A stretch of DNA of 64,000 nucleotides from Lachancea kluyveri NRRL Y-12651 (GCA_000149225.2 CM000690.1:372001-436000); one strand, 5' to 3'. Numbered from the stretch's first letter, positions 10,113 to 20,219 are shown. The notes: generated by a model from the sequence alone, not told the origin. Made by a program: numbers and translations.

Positions 10113-10502
10113 ATGTCGGAATCCTTCACCCCGTTTAATTACGAAGTAGAATCGTATGACTTTCACACCTACATCCCGTTAGCTGAACCTGCAAAGGCTT
10201 TGGAGTTTAGACAGGCCTTGCTAACAGAGTTCAAAGATGAATTGGAAACAGGCGCAATCCGTGCCTACGAGCCCTGGCTTAAGGCAATTGGCCCACACGC
10301 GGACGGCTGGGGTATGTTCGAACTTGATTGCAGGGATTCTGTGAAATTTTTAAAGCTACTGAACTACTACCAGCTGAACCACAACGAGCTGTCTGTCCTG
10401 ATCCACCCAAGAACTCAAAGAGGTGATGTGTGGGATCACACGATTGGTGCGTTTTGGTTGGGTGAGAAATTGCCGTTAAAGCTTGACAAGCTGGCCGACT
10501 GA
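10113..10502 (+). CDS. DOPA 4,5-dioxygenase-like (DODA family) small protein
   Basis: A 129-residue protein resembling the fungal/bacterial DOPA 4,5-dioxygenase family. Conserved features are the Y-D-F-H-T-Y strand (His18), the GPHADGWGMFEL segment (His62), LIHPRTQRGDVWDHT (His98, His109) and the terminal WLGEKLPLKLD. These histidines are candidate metal ligands. The substrate in yeast is unknown, and activity on DOPA should not be assumed. The ATG at 10113 is the start, because the frame further upstream only offers a GTG. I know of no S. cerevisiae counterpart at this locus, so the gene was probably lost there. Confidence 0.78.
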   Translation: MSESFTPFNYEVESYDFHTYIPLAEPAKALEFRQALLTEFKDELETGAIRAYEPWLKAIGPHADGWGMFELDCRDSVKFLKLLNYYQLNHNELSVLIHPRTQRGDVWDHTIGAFWLGEKLPLKLDKLAD

Positions 10503-11281
10503 GACGCTGGCTGAGGATACCCTACTTTATTTTTTTTTTTTCCTTTTTCCTTTTGACTGTTGGGCCGATGTGACTTCGAAACGCTTTGGTCGAGCAGAGA
10601 TGCACCTTCATTGAAAAAACTGCTGTCGGAGTGCTTACGCACTTTTCACTTGATTTCCGCCGTTAGATATCACGAGTCTAACGAAAAACGTTGGTGAGCT
10701 CCTTACGTACAAGGGTTTAAGTGTAATCGTATATGCTGGTGAGCGAGTAACAGCTTTTTTTTTTTTTTTTATTTTTTTGTACTTACTTTCCATGTTCGAT
10801 GAGAGATCGCAGCAGTCAATCAACATTGAAGGGCGGCATGACCTTTCTCTTCGCAAAAGAAAAAAAAATTCTCATTGATGAGGGACACGTCCACGCTACA
10901 ACGCCAGGTAATATGGTCGAGTACTGCTTCACTCCGATCAATTGAGACGTCGTCGTTGCAATCGAGAAACGCACAGTATTGGAAACAAAATACTCTCTCA
11001 GATTTGCGTGACAATATTTACATAAGCGTGAAATACATTGGCATAGAGGAATTGTATGTATTTTAAAGCTGGTAATGTTCGTGTCTGATAAAATCGCAAA
11101 GCATGGTTTCCTGTTTTGAGACTACTCCAGTTTTGGCCACAAGGTGCAAATATGATTATCACTACCGACGAACAGAAAGGCGTTCCAGTGGCGTAGAAAC
11201 ATAGCTAAAAACACGATAAAACCTAGAAGCAATAGTTGTTTCATCATTTTTATATATATATATATAGACAGGCTTACACCA
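10503..11281. other. Intergenic upstream of SPO14
   Basis: A 779-bp stretch with two long T-rich runs (about 10528-10541 and 10755-10779) and an alternating TA tract (about 11251-11266) only some 15 bp before the SPO14 ATG. A GGCGGC core at 10832 is noted but is weak as a URS1. No RNA gene is seen. Confidence 0.4.
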
Positions 11282-14200
11282 ATGACCAATGCCACTGCGA
11301 ACTTTGTAGGTCCATCTGCCACACCGACTACAACGGTTTCAAGTACGAGTATTGTCCCTGGAATCTCAGATGCAAATGAGCTGAACGATGAGGTGGATAG
11401 CAATGAATTGGAAACAGATGCAGCCGGGGCCCAGCATCCCACAGCAGACCAAGAAGCAGACTACAAGAACTTGACATTCCAAGGTGTACCAAATTCCGCA
11501 GTACAGAAACCTGTGGAAGAGCATCAGGGCCGCCAATCGCGCGAAGAGGGGACCCGTGACGATGATGACGCCCAGCTGCATTGGTTAAGAAAGATGAACC
11601 CTCAAGAGTCATTCAATGGGTGGAAGAAAGAGTTTGGTCAAGCCTTCAAGAAAATATCAAAGTTAACGGCCAAAAGAAATGGTCCTGTGAGGACGGGCAC
11701 CAACAAGAATTTAAGGACGCAACAGCAGGCTACTACAGATGAAGATGCATTCACCCAGGACTTAGCTGCTGATTTGATCGATACTTTACTTGCTGGCTGC
11801 CCAGCAGCCTTGTTTGCGGGTAGCAGTTTTTTGAAGGATGAACATGGCGTTAGAAGGGCTCCACTGCTATTGGCAATGTTGGGCGTAAAAGTCACTCCGT
11901 TGACAAGCCACGCACCGTTGGTTCACGCGAACTCCCGTACCAGACGCAGGGGGTCTGCGTCAAGCAGCTTATCATCGCTCATGAGTGACATTGTAGAAGA
12001 GGGCTACACTTCGAAATTCAAACTGGAACTAGAATACGGCGTTGGTGACAACCGTCTAAAATGGGTTGTGATCAAGTCATACAAGGACTTGGTGTCATTG
12101 CACAGTAAATTGAAATTGGTCTCGTTCCAGCAAAATACGTTGAACAAATTGTACATCGACCACAACAGGTTTCAACGTATTCATTTGCCACACTTTCCAA
12201 GATTCGATGATCATCTCAAAAAGCAAAAAGAAAAGAATATCACCACAAGCGCACCGGCTGGTATTGCAACAGATCCCACAAGCTCTGCTACTACACCAAG
12301 ATCTTCCTTGCAATTTGAAATCAAAAATTTTCACATGAAACATTTACAAGACTTGTTGGATGAGCAGGATGACTCCCCACAACCAATGCATCTCCGTATT
12401 GAACGGTACTTAAAACTATTGAACCTAGCTCTCAGTTTGAGGCCGCAGGCAAACAGGCTTTTTCAATTTTATGAACTGTCACCGATTGGTAACCTATTGA
12501 GTTATGAGAATGGGTTTCAGGGAAAACAAGGTTACATGGTTATCAGGTCTACAGCAAAGACTCAGGGTTGGCGTGTTTCTCATTTCAAGTACCATGACTT
12601 TAGAGCAATGATTGAAAGACATACCAATAAATGGTTTTTGATCAGGCATTCTTATATAATATACGTTTCCGACTTGTACTCTACCACGCCGTTGGATGTT
12701 TTCCTTGTAGATTCCAGCTTCAAAATTAGATATTCTGGTAACTCAGATACCGCTTTAAAAGAGGGCGCAAAATTCGATCCTTTAGAAGATCATTCGAGAA
12801 AAATTTCCACCAAGTTGTTGATTACATTAGAGAACGGGGAGCGTAAGCTACAAATCATTGCAAAATCTGAATACCTGCTAAAACTTTGGGTGTCCTCTAT
12901 TTCAAAAATGGCCGAGTCCACCCCCTGGTCACAGAAACATAGGTTTGAAAGTTTTGCACCCGTGAGAAGCAACTGCTTTTGTAAGTTTTTGGTTGATGGC
13001 CGTGACTATTTCTGGGCTCTAAGTGAGGCATTAAGTATGGCCAAAGATGTAATTTTCATTCACGATTGGTGGTTATCCCCTGAGCTGTACATGCGCCGTC
13101 CAGTCAAGGGGAACCAGGGATTCAGAATCGATCGTATTTTAAAAGAGCGTGCAGAAAGTGGTGTCAAAGTCTTCATTGTCGTGTACCGTAATGTGGGGTC
13201 CACTGTAGGAACGGACTCCTTGTGGACCAAGCATTCAATGCTGAGCTTGCACGCCAACATCCATGTTATCAGATCGCCAAACCAATGGTTACAAAACACT
13301 TACTTTTGGGCGCATCACGAAAAAATGACTGTAATCGATCATACAATTGCCTTCATGGGTGGTATCGATTTATGTTACGGCAGATATGACACACCTGAAC
13401 ATGTGTTGCGCGATGACAAGCCCAATTTACAAGACCAGAATTTTCCTGGTAAAGATTATTCTAATGCCCGGATTTGTGATTTTTACGATTTGGACAAGCC
13501 GTTTGAATCAATGTATGACAGAACCGTAATTCCCCGTATGCCATGGCATGACGTCCATATGGTTACCGTTGGCGAAGCTGCTAGAGATATGTCTAGACAC
13601 TTTGTTCAACGTTGGAATTACTTGTTGAGACAGAAAAGGCCCAGTAGACCAACTCCATTGTTAACACCACCAAGTGATTTTACTGAAGATGAGCTTTCCG
13701 AGTCTTCATTTTTCCAGACCTTAAATTGTAGGTCTAGCTGTGAAGTTCAAGTGTTGAGAAGCGCTGGTAACTGGTCGCTCGGACTGAAAAACACCGAAAG
13801 ATCTATTCATAATGCTTACTTGAAATTAATCGAGACTTCCGAACACTACATTTATATCGAAAATCAATTTTTCGTTACAAGCTCCAGCTGGGATGGTGTT
13901 GTGATTGAAAACAAAATCGGAGATGCATTAGTTGACCGTATAATTAAAGCTAACAGTGAAAGCAAACCTTGGAAAGCATTTATCGTGATCCCATTGATGC
14001 CTGGATTTGACTCACAAGTTGATCAACCAGAGGGCTCAAGCGTGCGTGTTATTATGCAGTGCCAATACCAGTCAATCTCCAGGGGTGACACATCTATTTT
14101 TGCCAAGTTGAAAAAGTTAAATATTGACCCATTGCAATACATTCAGTTTTTTTCATTAAGAAAGTGGTCTACCATCGGTCCCTATGAGAAGCTAGTTACC

Positions 14201-16006
14201 GAACAGCTATATGTTCATGCCAAAGTCATGATCGTGGATGACCGGAGTTGTATTATTGGTAGTGCCAATGTCAATGAGAGATCTATGGCTGGTAGTAGAG
14301 ATAGTGAAGTAGCTGCCATTATCAGAGACACCGATTTGGTGAAGACTAAGATGAACGGTGAAGAATACTTAGCTGGAAGGTTTGCGTGGGAATTGAGACA
14401 AAGGTTGATGAGAGAACATTTGGGCTGCGACGTCGACCTTGTTGAAATAGTTGAGAGGAAGTTTGTCAGATTGCAACAAATAGCCATACTCAACTACAAG
14501 ACACTACATTTGCTCCCTAGCGACTCTACGGACGAAAATAAAATGATAAACTCAGCAATGGTGGAAGTCGGTTATCGTGAAGTGATGAACAAAAACTGTA
14601 GCGATTTGTGGATGAAGTGCTACGATTCCAAACCCAATAACTTTGGTATTGGTCATTCGTTAGAAGACATGGATGGCAGTCTGCCAGACCCATTGAACCA
14701 CAAACACAACAAGAAAAAAGCGGAATTACCTACCAAGCAAAGTAAAAAAGGCTGTTACACGCCACGGTCACAATATCATTCGTTCAACAATAGAGCGGGT
14801 GAGGCAAACATGGGTATCAGGGACAAAAAACCAATCAGCACCGATTCCAGGTTGGTGAACAACGAGGTTCATCTACGGGAAGTTAGCGGACTGGGCCCTG
14901 ATGGTTGGAAAAAAGTTACAAAGAAATTCAAGGAAAACGTTACTGAACAATTGAGATCATGGGCTACCAATATGTTGACCATGAAAACCATTGACGGTAA
15001 ACGAGATGATAACGTATCTCTCATCCTACCTGACCGCGAAGACGTTGCGTTGTACCTACACGACACTGAAATTGCCGACGAGAGCAAATGGGACATGCTG
15101 AAGAGAATTTGCTACTTACAGCACCTGGCCTTCAAAAAAAATATCAAGATAAACAAGGACCATGCGCAATCCAAATCGGACTCGTCTGCTCCTGCACCAT
15201 CTAAGGGCCGCGATCGCAAAAAATCTTTTAGCGGAGAGAGCCTTTCTTCACATGAAACACACTCACAGATTTTGGAAGAGCAGGAGCTGGACGATGAATC
15301 GATCGATGAAATGTTGTCTCAAATCCTGCCTCCAATCGGTAGTCGTCTGGGCAAGGGCAAGCCGTTTTTGAACATGAAGTTTATTGACCCGTACGCATTC
15401 GATGATCCATTGGCAGATTCCTTCTACGAAGACATGTGGTTTTCCGTAGCGTTGAGAAACACCTTGTTATTCAGATTAGTGTTTCATTGCCAACCGGACA
15501 ACGCAGTACAATCATGGAAAGAGTTCAAGGATTTCAAACGGATGGCTCAAGACTTTGACGAAAGCCAGGATAAGCTAATTGCATTGGAAAAGAGTGATTC
15601 TAGCACCGAAGCCGATGTTCCGACTTCTGATGAGATGGAGATCCAACCAGACTCCACCGCTCGTTTGGAAAAGGGAAATCAACTAAGGGATGTTCCCGTA
15701 AAAGAAATGTATCAAAACAGTGATGTCCCTGTTGTTGCAGAGGGCTTAAGGAATGGTGCATCGGCCGGACATCACAGGTCCCAAGAACGGAAAAGCAAAT
15801 CCAGCGCTCTAAAAATGAAGCTGTCGAGCAGTTTGCTGTACGGATTCACGCAGAAGATCTTTGATAAGCACACTGCTCAAAGATTACTAGAACGAGTCCA
15901 TGGCCACCTGGTCATTTTCCCGACGGATTGGCTTGCCAAGGAAGTAGAAAGCAAAAACTGGTTCTACAATGCAGATAGACTTCCACCAATCGATATATAC
16001 GATTGA
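11282..16006 (+). CDS. SPO14: Spo14, phospholipase D (PX-PH-PLD)
   Basis: This 1574-residue enzyme (S. cerevisiae about 1683) hydrolyses phosphatidylcholine to phosphatidic acid and choline. It is needed for prospore membrane formation in meiosis. Domains in order are a disordered N-terminus, a PX domain (about 240-385), a PH domain (about 414-541), and a PLD catalytic half with HKD motif 1 (H680-x-K682-x4-D687) and HKD motif 2 (H979-x-K981-x4-D986, followed by GSANVNERSMAGSRDSE). A conserved C-terminal block ends LPPIDIYD. Both catalytic motifs are intact. The NGWKKEFG-AFKKISK segment near residue 115 is also present in Spo14. The ATG lies just after a TATATA tract, so the true start could be a little downstream, although the N-terminal region is poorly conserved. 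Confidence 0.97.
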   Translation: MTNATANFVGPSATPTTTVSSTSIVPGISDANELNDEVDSNELETDAAGAQHPTADQEADYKNLTFQGVPNSAVQKPVEEHQGRQSREEGTRDDDDAQLHWLRKMNPQESFNGWKKEFGQAFKKISKLTAKRNGPVRTGTNKNLRTQQQATTDEDAFTQDLAADLIDTLLAGCPAALFAGSSFLKDEHGVRRAPLLLAMLGVKVTPLTSHAPLVHANSRTRRRGSASSSLSSLMSDIVEEGYTSKFKLELEYGVGDNRLKWVVIKSYKDLVSLHSKLKLVSFQQNTLNKLYIDHNRFQRIHLPHFPRFDDHLKKQKEKNITTSAPAGIATDPTSSATTPRSSLQFEIKNFHMKHLQDLLDEQDDSPQPMHLRIERYLKLLNLALSLRPQANRLFQFYELSPIGNLLSYENGFQGKQGYMVIRSTAKTQGWRVSHFKYHDFRAMIERHTNKWFLIRHSYIIYVSDLYSTTPLDVFLVDSSFKIRYSGNSDTALKEGAKFDPLEDHSRKISTKLLITLENGERKLQIIAKSEYLLKLWVSSISKMAESTPWSQKHRFESFAPVRSNCFCKFLVDGRDYFWALSEALSMAKDVIFIHDWWLSPELYMRRPVKGNQGFRIDRILKERAESGVKVFIVVYRNVGSTVGTDSLWTKHSMLSLHANIHVIRSPNQWLQNTYFWAHHEKMTVIDHTIAFMGGIDLCYGRYDTPEHVLRDDKPNLQDQNFPGKDYSNARICDFYDLDKPFESMYDRTVIPRMPWHDVHMVTVGEAARDMSRHFVQRWNYLLRQKRPSRPTPLLTPPSDFTEDELSESSFFQTLNCRSSCEVQVLRSAGNWSLGLKNTERSIHNAYLKLIETSEHYIYIENQFFVTSSSWDGVVIENKIGDALVDRIIKANSESKPWKAFIVIPLMPGFDSQVDQPEGSSVRVIMQCQYQSISRGDTSIFAKLKKLNIDPLQYIQFFSLRKWSTIGPYEKLVTEQLYVHAKVMIVDDRSCIIGSANVNERSMAGSRDSEVAAIIRDTDLVKTKMNGEEYLAGRFAWELRQRLMREHLGCDVDLVEIVERKFVRLQQIAILNYKTLHLLPSDSTDENKMINSAMVEVGYREVMNKNCSDLWMKCYDSKPNNFGIGHSLEDMDGSLPDPLNHKHNKKKAELPTKQSKKGCYTPRSQYHSFNNRAGEANMGIRDKKPISTDSRLVNNEVHLREVSGLGPDGWKKVTKKFKENVTEQLRSWATNMLTMKTIDGKRDDNVSLILPDREDVALYLHDTEIADESKWDMLKRICYLQHLAFKKNIKINKDHAQSKSDSSAPAPSKGRDRKKSFSGESLSSHETHSQILEEQELDDESIDEMLSQILPPIGSRLGKGKPFLNMKFIDPYAFDDPLADSFYEDMWFSVALRNTLLFRLVFHCQPDNAVQSWKEFKDFKRMAQDFDESQDKLIALEKSDSSTEADVPTSDEMEIQPDSTARLEKGNQLRDVPVKEMYQNSDVPVVAEGLRNGASAGHHRSQERKSKSSALKMKLSSSLLYGFTQKIFDKHTAQRLLERVHGHLVIFPTDWLAKEVESKNWFYNADRLPPIDIYD

Positions 16007-16436
16007 ACCGTTGTTATGTGCGCCGCGGCGTCTCCTCCTGATATCTACTGCTTAAAGCCTAGCTTTCTTCGCTACGTGCTTACTTCCGAAGCCATTTCGA
16101 GAGTGCTGATTGGTGGATGGATGGGTGTACATGGGCAGCAAAGAATATTTGCATTTTGTATTGATAAAGTTGCTAGTGGCAAGGGTTCTCCTGATAACTT
16201 AAACGGCTCTTACGTATGTATTTTCAAGGGAGTTTCTCGGCTTCGGCTAACGTTATGTGGTTTTGTCGAGGACTGCTGAATCATCACTTTGATAAGGTGT
16301 TCATATAAAGAAGGGAGCGTACAGATAGAGTAGATTTTTGCTATACAAGTATACGATAGTTAAGAGAAGGGAAAGAGAATAGAAGGAAGGAAGGAAAGAG
16401 AAAGAAAGAAAAAAGACTGTGTGCACTTTAGAGGCT
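16007..16436. promoter_or_regulatory. Intergenic with Rap1-like site
   Basis: A 430-bp stretch between SPO14 and the next plus-strand gene. On the minus strand 16128-16115 reads ACACCCATCCATCC, close to the Rap1 consensus. A purine-rich GAAG/GAAA tract (about 16366-16415) lies just before the start codon. A frame that could encode 87 residues (16016-16279) has no recognisable features and is not called. Confidence 0.4.
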
Positions 16437-18353
16437 ATGACGGCCATGCATGCAAGTAGGCCTTCCAGTGAATCGCTTTCGAACAGCAGTGAGTTATCAG
16501 CCATCTTGAGTGGTAACAACCATCCTGCTGTTCCGAGAGCACCTTCCAGCAAGCGAGCTAGTAAGAGCTTGTATCAAATCCCAGAGAATTACAATGAAGA
16601 ATCAGCACTTCCCAGCAACAACTCTCAACATCACGCGTCCAAACTCATTGCCAATAGACATAGGAGTTCTGCAGCAAGCGTCCTGTACAATAATATCATG
16701 AATAAAAGGAACTCAACCGGCATTTCGGTGAGGCACTACAAAGGAAACGTGCCAGGAACCGCATCTACAGGCCCAGGTACTTTGAGTAGACACAACAGTA
16801 GGGGTTCTTTGAACATTATTATAAATGAGAATGCACAAGGAAACAAAGATGCTTCCATAGCTATCAACGGATCTCAACTCAACGGAAGAAGTTCCAACCC
16901 TATTAACCATTACGAAGTGAACAGAAATGCGACACTGAGGTTCAAAAGCCCCAGTACAACCTGTGTTCCAACTAGAAAAAGCCTACCAGAGCAAACAGCG
17001 AGACCGGGATTGTCAAACGGAGCCAGAGCCAATTCATTTATGAACGCGCATGCAATGCCTGGGAGCGAGGGGGGTATTAACAAAAAGTCTGGTATGATTG
17101 ATTATACACAGGGAGGCAGATTCTTCCCACAGTTCAAATTAGATGCTACTCAAGAAGGAGGCAAACAGACCGTAGGTTCAAAGGACCTCGAGGATGAGGA
17201 ATCTCTGGCCAGTCAGATCGAAATAGCTATTATGGACGACTTGTTTCCGAAGGATTACACGTTTGACAACAAGTTTGATGGTGTAGATGTTGGTGAAGTT
17301 GACTTGAAGAAAGACGATGTCCCAAGCGTCACCAGCTCCAACCAATCTCCATTGACCAAAACACCCCACCACAAGAACTCAGAAGGCTTGTTCACTCGTA
17401 GAAACTCTTTTGCATCGGAAGATTCCCAGAAAGATGTCAGTTCTAAAGTCGACACTATTGCAAGTGACAACAACATTAGAAATGACAACAACATGCCGCT
17501 ATCGCGTCTGCAGATCAAAATGAACGCACTAAAAAGCCGCTTTGACAGTTTTGCTTCTGCAGAAGAAACGCCGAGTGGATATGAGGACTATTTTTCAGCT
17601 TTGCTTTGTAGCGGTGACACCCGTTGGTCGAGCACGGATGAATCGCAACTTTCAACCACCTCGGGAGCTAAACCTTTCCCTGCAGATTATCCAACACAGT
17701 ATTCCCGGGATAACCACATACTGAGAAACAACTCACATGATCAGCATATTTTGGCTTCTCATCCCAAAACCCAAGAGTGCAGGTTTTGGTCGAACCACGA
17801 TTTGCACAGCAGGTTGCTACTAGAACAATTAAGCAACCAATTGAACCTTGTTCAAAGATTTTCTTCATCAGGGAAAGCTGGAGAAAAGGTTTTAGTATCT
17901 AGATTGAAACAGCTGATCAAAGATGAGCCTACCAGAATGCAATTAAGTTGGATTTGGCATCAGAAACCTTCCAACTCTGCCACCGAAAAGCCCGTATTGA
18001 AAACATTCGATGAAACAAGAGATTTACCGTTTGAAGAACTATATGCCTTGAAAAAGGGTGGACCACATTCCGAAGACTTTCATGATCCATTCTCCACAAT
18101 TAAGGATGAGGCCCTGCAAAAAGGTATGAAAACTGCAAAGGCTTCGGCTTACAAGCTCTGGAAAGATTCAGAAATGTCCGAGTTTACGAACATGCTCCCA
18201 TTTGATGATAGAGCTTACGCTCTTCATTCAAACGATACAATAACCTCAGGTGCAGGCTCTTCATCTTTAGGCATACATCTTTTGCAGCATATTGGCAACT
18301 CTTCACAGCAGTCAGACAGCAGAAGCTCTCATTCTACGAATCCCTTGCCATAA
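16437..18353 (+). CDS. Unrecognised Ser/Asn-rich protein, apparently lost in S. cerevisiae
   Basis: This 638-residue protein belongs to no family I recognise. Its N-terminal 500 residues are rich in Ser, Asn and basic residues with several RRNS/RKS/RHNS-type motifs that look like basophilic kinase sites. The last 200 residues look more ordered: an Arg/Leu-rich helix around HDLHSRLLLEQLSNQLNLVQ, then LVSRLKQLIKDEP and an aromatic segment ending near WIWHQKP, then FEELYALKKGGPHSEDFHDPF. The start is the ATG at 16437, because an upstream in-frame GTG is not expected to be used. It sits between SPO14 and GMH1, where the S. cerevisiae chromosome XI segment has no comparable gene that I recall. Membrane segments are not evident. 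Confidence 0.75.
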   Translation: MTAMHASRPSSESLSNSSELSAILSGNNHPAVPRAPSSKRASKSLYQIPENYNEESALPSNNSQHHASKLIANRHRSSAASVLYNNIMNKRNSTGISVRHYKGNVPGTASTGPGTLSRHNSRGSLNIIINENAQGNKDASIAINGSQLNGRSSNPINHYEVNRNATLRFKSPSTTCVPTRKSLPEQTARPGLSNGARANSFMNAHAMPGSEGGINKKSGMIDYTQGGRFFPQFKLDATQEGGKQTVGSKDLEDEESLASQIEIAIMDDLFPKDYTFDNKFDGVDVGEVDLKKDDVPSVTSSNQSPLTKTPHHKNSEGLFTRRNSFASEDSQKDVSSKVDTIASDNNIRNDNNMPLSRLQIKMNALKSRFDSFASAEETPSGYEDYFSALLCSGDTRWSSTDESQLSTTSGAKPFPADYPTQYSRDNHILRNNSHDQHILASHPKTQECRFWSNHDLHSRLLLEQLSNQLNLVQRFSSSGKAGEKVLVSRLKQLIKDEPTRMQLSWIWHQKPSNSATEKPVLKTFDETRDLPFEELYALKKGGPHSEDFHDPFSTIKDEALQKGMKTAKASAYKLWKDSEMSEFTNMLPFDDRAYALHSNDTITSGAGSSSLGIHLLQHIGNSSQQSDSRSSHSTNPLP

Positions 18354-18721
18354 GTGATATCTTGAATGGACAATTAATGATTTTATTTAGTTTATTTGTT
18401 TTAGTAATTGGCGTTATTTTATGTATTGTAACTGTTACACATTTTATTCCGAAATTGGCTTTCCAGTCCTCCCGACTCCATTGACGCCCTTGTCATCCTA
18501 TAATTCCAAAAGTAGATTGTATTAGCTTTTCCACCAAGTAATTACAACAGCATCAAGAAGCTTAACCAAGTTCTGCAATTTGCTTTTTCTGTGCCTCTTT
18601 AACACCATTGGCTGTACTTCTTTGTTGCCCACGAGCAAAACGCTTTATAAGCCGTTGATACGATCTCTTTTTGACAAGATTACAAATTTTGGACGAGTGT
18701 CGAACCAAGCCAAGAGCATAG
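18354..18721. other. Intergenic between two unrecognised genes
   Basis: A 368-bp stretch. On the minus strand one frame stays open from about 18790 down to a stop at 18562-18564, overlapping the 5' end of the plus-strand gene. It encodes a basic, Lys/Arg/Gln-rich peptide but contains no methionine, so it is not called as a gene. Confidence 0.4.
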
Positions 18722-19156
18722 ATGCCCTTGACCAAAACATTTAAGAAGTGCCTGCAAACCTCTTTGGAGATCCAAATTACCCCGCTTGCCTTCTCTACTG
18801 TCTATTTGAAGATATTTGGTAATGAAACCGTGGGCGTTGGAAGCACTACTGGGAGAATATCGGGAGCTTCTATGGGTAACCTGTACTATAACCACGATCT
18901 AGAACTATCCTCCAAAAGTTACAAGATGTATTGTATTGTAGAAGATAATGAAACTTTGAGAATTGACTTCCTTGATATACCTAGTGATGATGAGAATGAA
19001 CGGGCTTCTGACAAGAAGCCAGAAGCAGCTGTTGATCCCGAAGATCCTGACTATAAGCCACCTACGCTAGTATTTAGAGGGGCTTGTCCACCGTTGTATC
19101 ATGAAAGTATTGAACCGTTCATTGGAGTTATCGCGTTTGAGGTCAGAGAAGCATAA
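18722..19156 (+). CDS. Unrecognised 144-residue protein
   Basis: A small acidic protein. Beta-strand-like segments lie at about residues 13-35, 55-85 and 115-140, and an acidic linker with a DDENE/DPEDPDY stretch lies at about 88-112. The C-terminal LVFRG...LYHESIEPFIGVIAFEV pattern is loosely reminiscent of the small triple-barrel domain of TFIIIC tau55-type subunits, but this is a weak visual resemblance. It converges with GMH1 with an 85-bp gap. Coding status is supported by a clean ATG, by length and by fit in a gap between genes, not by homology. Confidence 0.55.
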   Translation: MPLTKTFKKCLQTSLEIQITPLAFSTVYLKIFGNETVGVGSTTGRISGASMGNLYYNHDLELSSKSYKMYCIVEDNETLRIDFLDIPSDDENERASDKKPEAAVDPEDPDYKPPTLVFRGACPPLYHESIEPFIGVIAFEVREA

Positions 19157-19241
19157 TTTTTCTGAAGTATAAACTTTTGGGATATCCAAAGTGACGTTTA
19201 TTTAATGCATTGTAACTAAGGATATCGAAACAATATGTACT

Positions 19242-19976
19242 CTAATAGTTGTAAAAACTAAACGTTTGTGCTAAATTGACGCCGAATAAACTAATGAAAT
19301 ACAGTACAATGAACACCAACGATGGAAACAATATAAAGTTGATGTTCTTCAAAAATGGAAGTTGGCTGTATCCATAGAATGTTAGAACAAAATAGTGTGC
19401 AAATGCAGTACAATACAGAGTGTTTCCAATGAAAATACCAATCCACTTATGTAAGTTGATTAAGGGTAGTAATAGAAATTGTAAAAAGTAAAGCAGACAC
19501 CATATTATTAGATATGCGTTACAATGAACATCAAAGCAGTATGCCCATTCGACCTGGGATTCCTGTGCTGACCTGAACTTGAAGAGCTTTTGATTCAAAA
19601 CCAACCAAAATATGGTAGCCATAGCGAACCCAAAGAAGAAGAAATCGACAAAAATCATATTAATCATCATTTTGATAAAGCCAAAGAAGGAGTGGCCGTA
19701 AACGACAGACCAAACTATGGAGCTCAGAGACAAAAGCATGATTTGTAGGATAAAGAATGAAGGATCATCACGAGCCCACTTATGTTTTGTTTGGCGTTGA
19801 TAGTAGAAAGATCTGAAAGCCTTACGAGGCTTGAATACCAGATTAAACATTTCCCAGGTTGCCGTCTCAAAGTCAAGAGCTTTGGGAGACTTGAAAAGCC
19901 TTTTGATAACCATAGGAATCGATGCTCTGGGCGCGTTATCCCGCAAGTCTTGAATCGTTGTTGGGAGTGTTGGCAT
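19242..19976 (-). CDS. GMH1: Gmh1, UNC-50 family Golgi membrane protein
   Basis: A 244-residue multi-pass membrane protein (S. cerevisiae 273) that interacts with the Arf-GEFs Gea1/Gea2 at the Golgi. The family signature RLFKSPKALDFETATWEMFNLVF-(K/R)-PRKAFRSFYY-R-QTKHKWARDDPSF is present over about residues 25-75. It is followed by roughly five hydrophobic segments (about 77-100, 105-130, 150-175, 180-205 and 212-238). In S. cerevisiae GMH1 is next to SPO14 and SET3. Here SPO14 is on the same side, with two unrecognised genes between. Confidence 0.95.
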   Translation of the reverse strand: MPTLPTTIQDLRDNAPRASIPMVIKRLFKSPKALDFETATWEMFNLVFKPRKAFRSFYYQRQTKHKWARDDPSFFILQIMLLSLSSIVWSVVYGHSFFGFIKMMINMIFVDFFFFGFAMATIFWLVLNQKLFKFRSAQESQVEWAYCFDVHCNAYLIIWCLLYFLQFLLLPLINLHKWIGIFIGNTLYCTAFAHYFVLTFYGYSQLPFLKNINFILFPSLVFIVLYFISLFGVNLAQTFSFYNY

Positions 19977-20219
19977 TGGCTGGCGTATCTGGTTTTAACC
20001 GTCCAAACATCCAAAATCCCACAAACTTCTTTTGAGTGGTGCTCTTTTCTGTTTACGTGAAAAAAAGTTATAGAAAGACGGCACCTCTCAAGCTGCGAAG
20101 AGAGAATATAATTGCAGTATTGAAGTGAAAAGAGACACATTAAAAAAAAAAAAAACTATGTACTTTTTTATTCACCTATTTACGTGTGAATTTCGATATA
20201 ACTGAGACTTTTCGTAGCC

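Noticed and set aside
10832-10837. GGCGGC core upstream of SPO14 as a URS1
   Set aside because: It lacks the flanking bases of TAGCCGCCGA and is over 440 bp from the start.
16016-16279. Possible 87-residue protein downstream of SPO14
   Set aside because: No recognisable features. It lies in a short promoter region with a Rap1-like site on the other strand.
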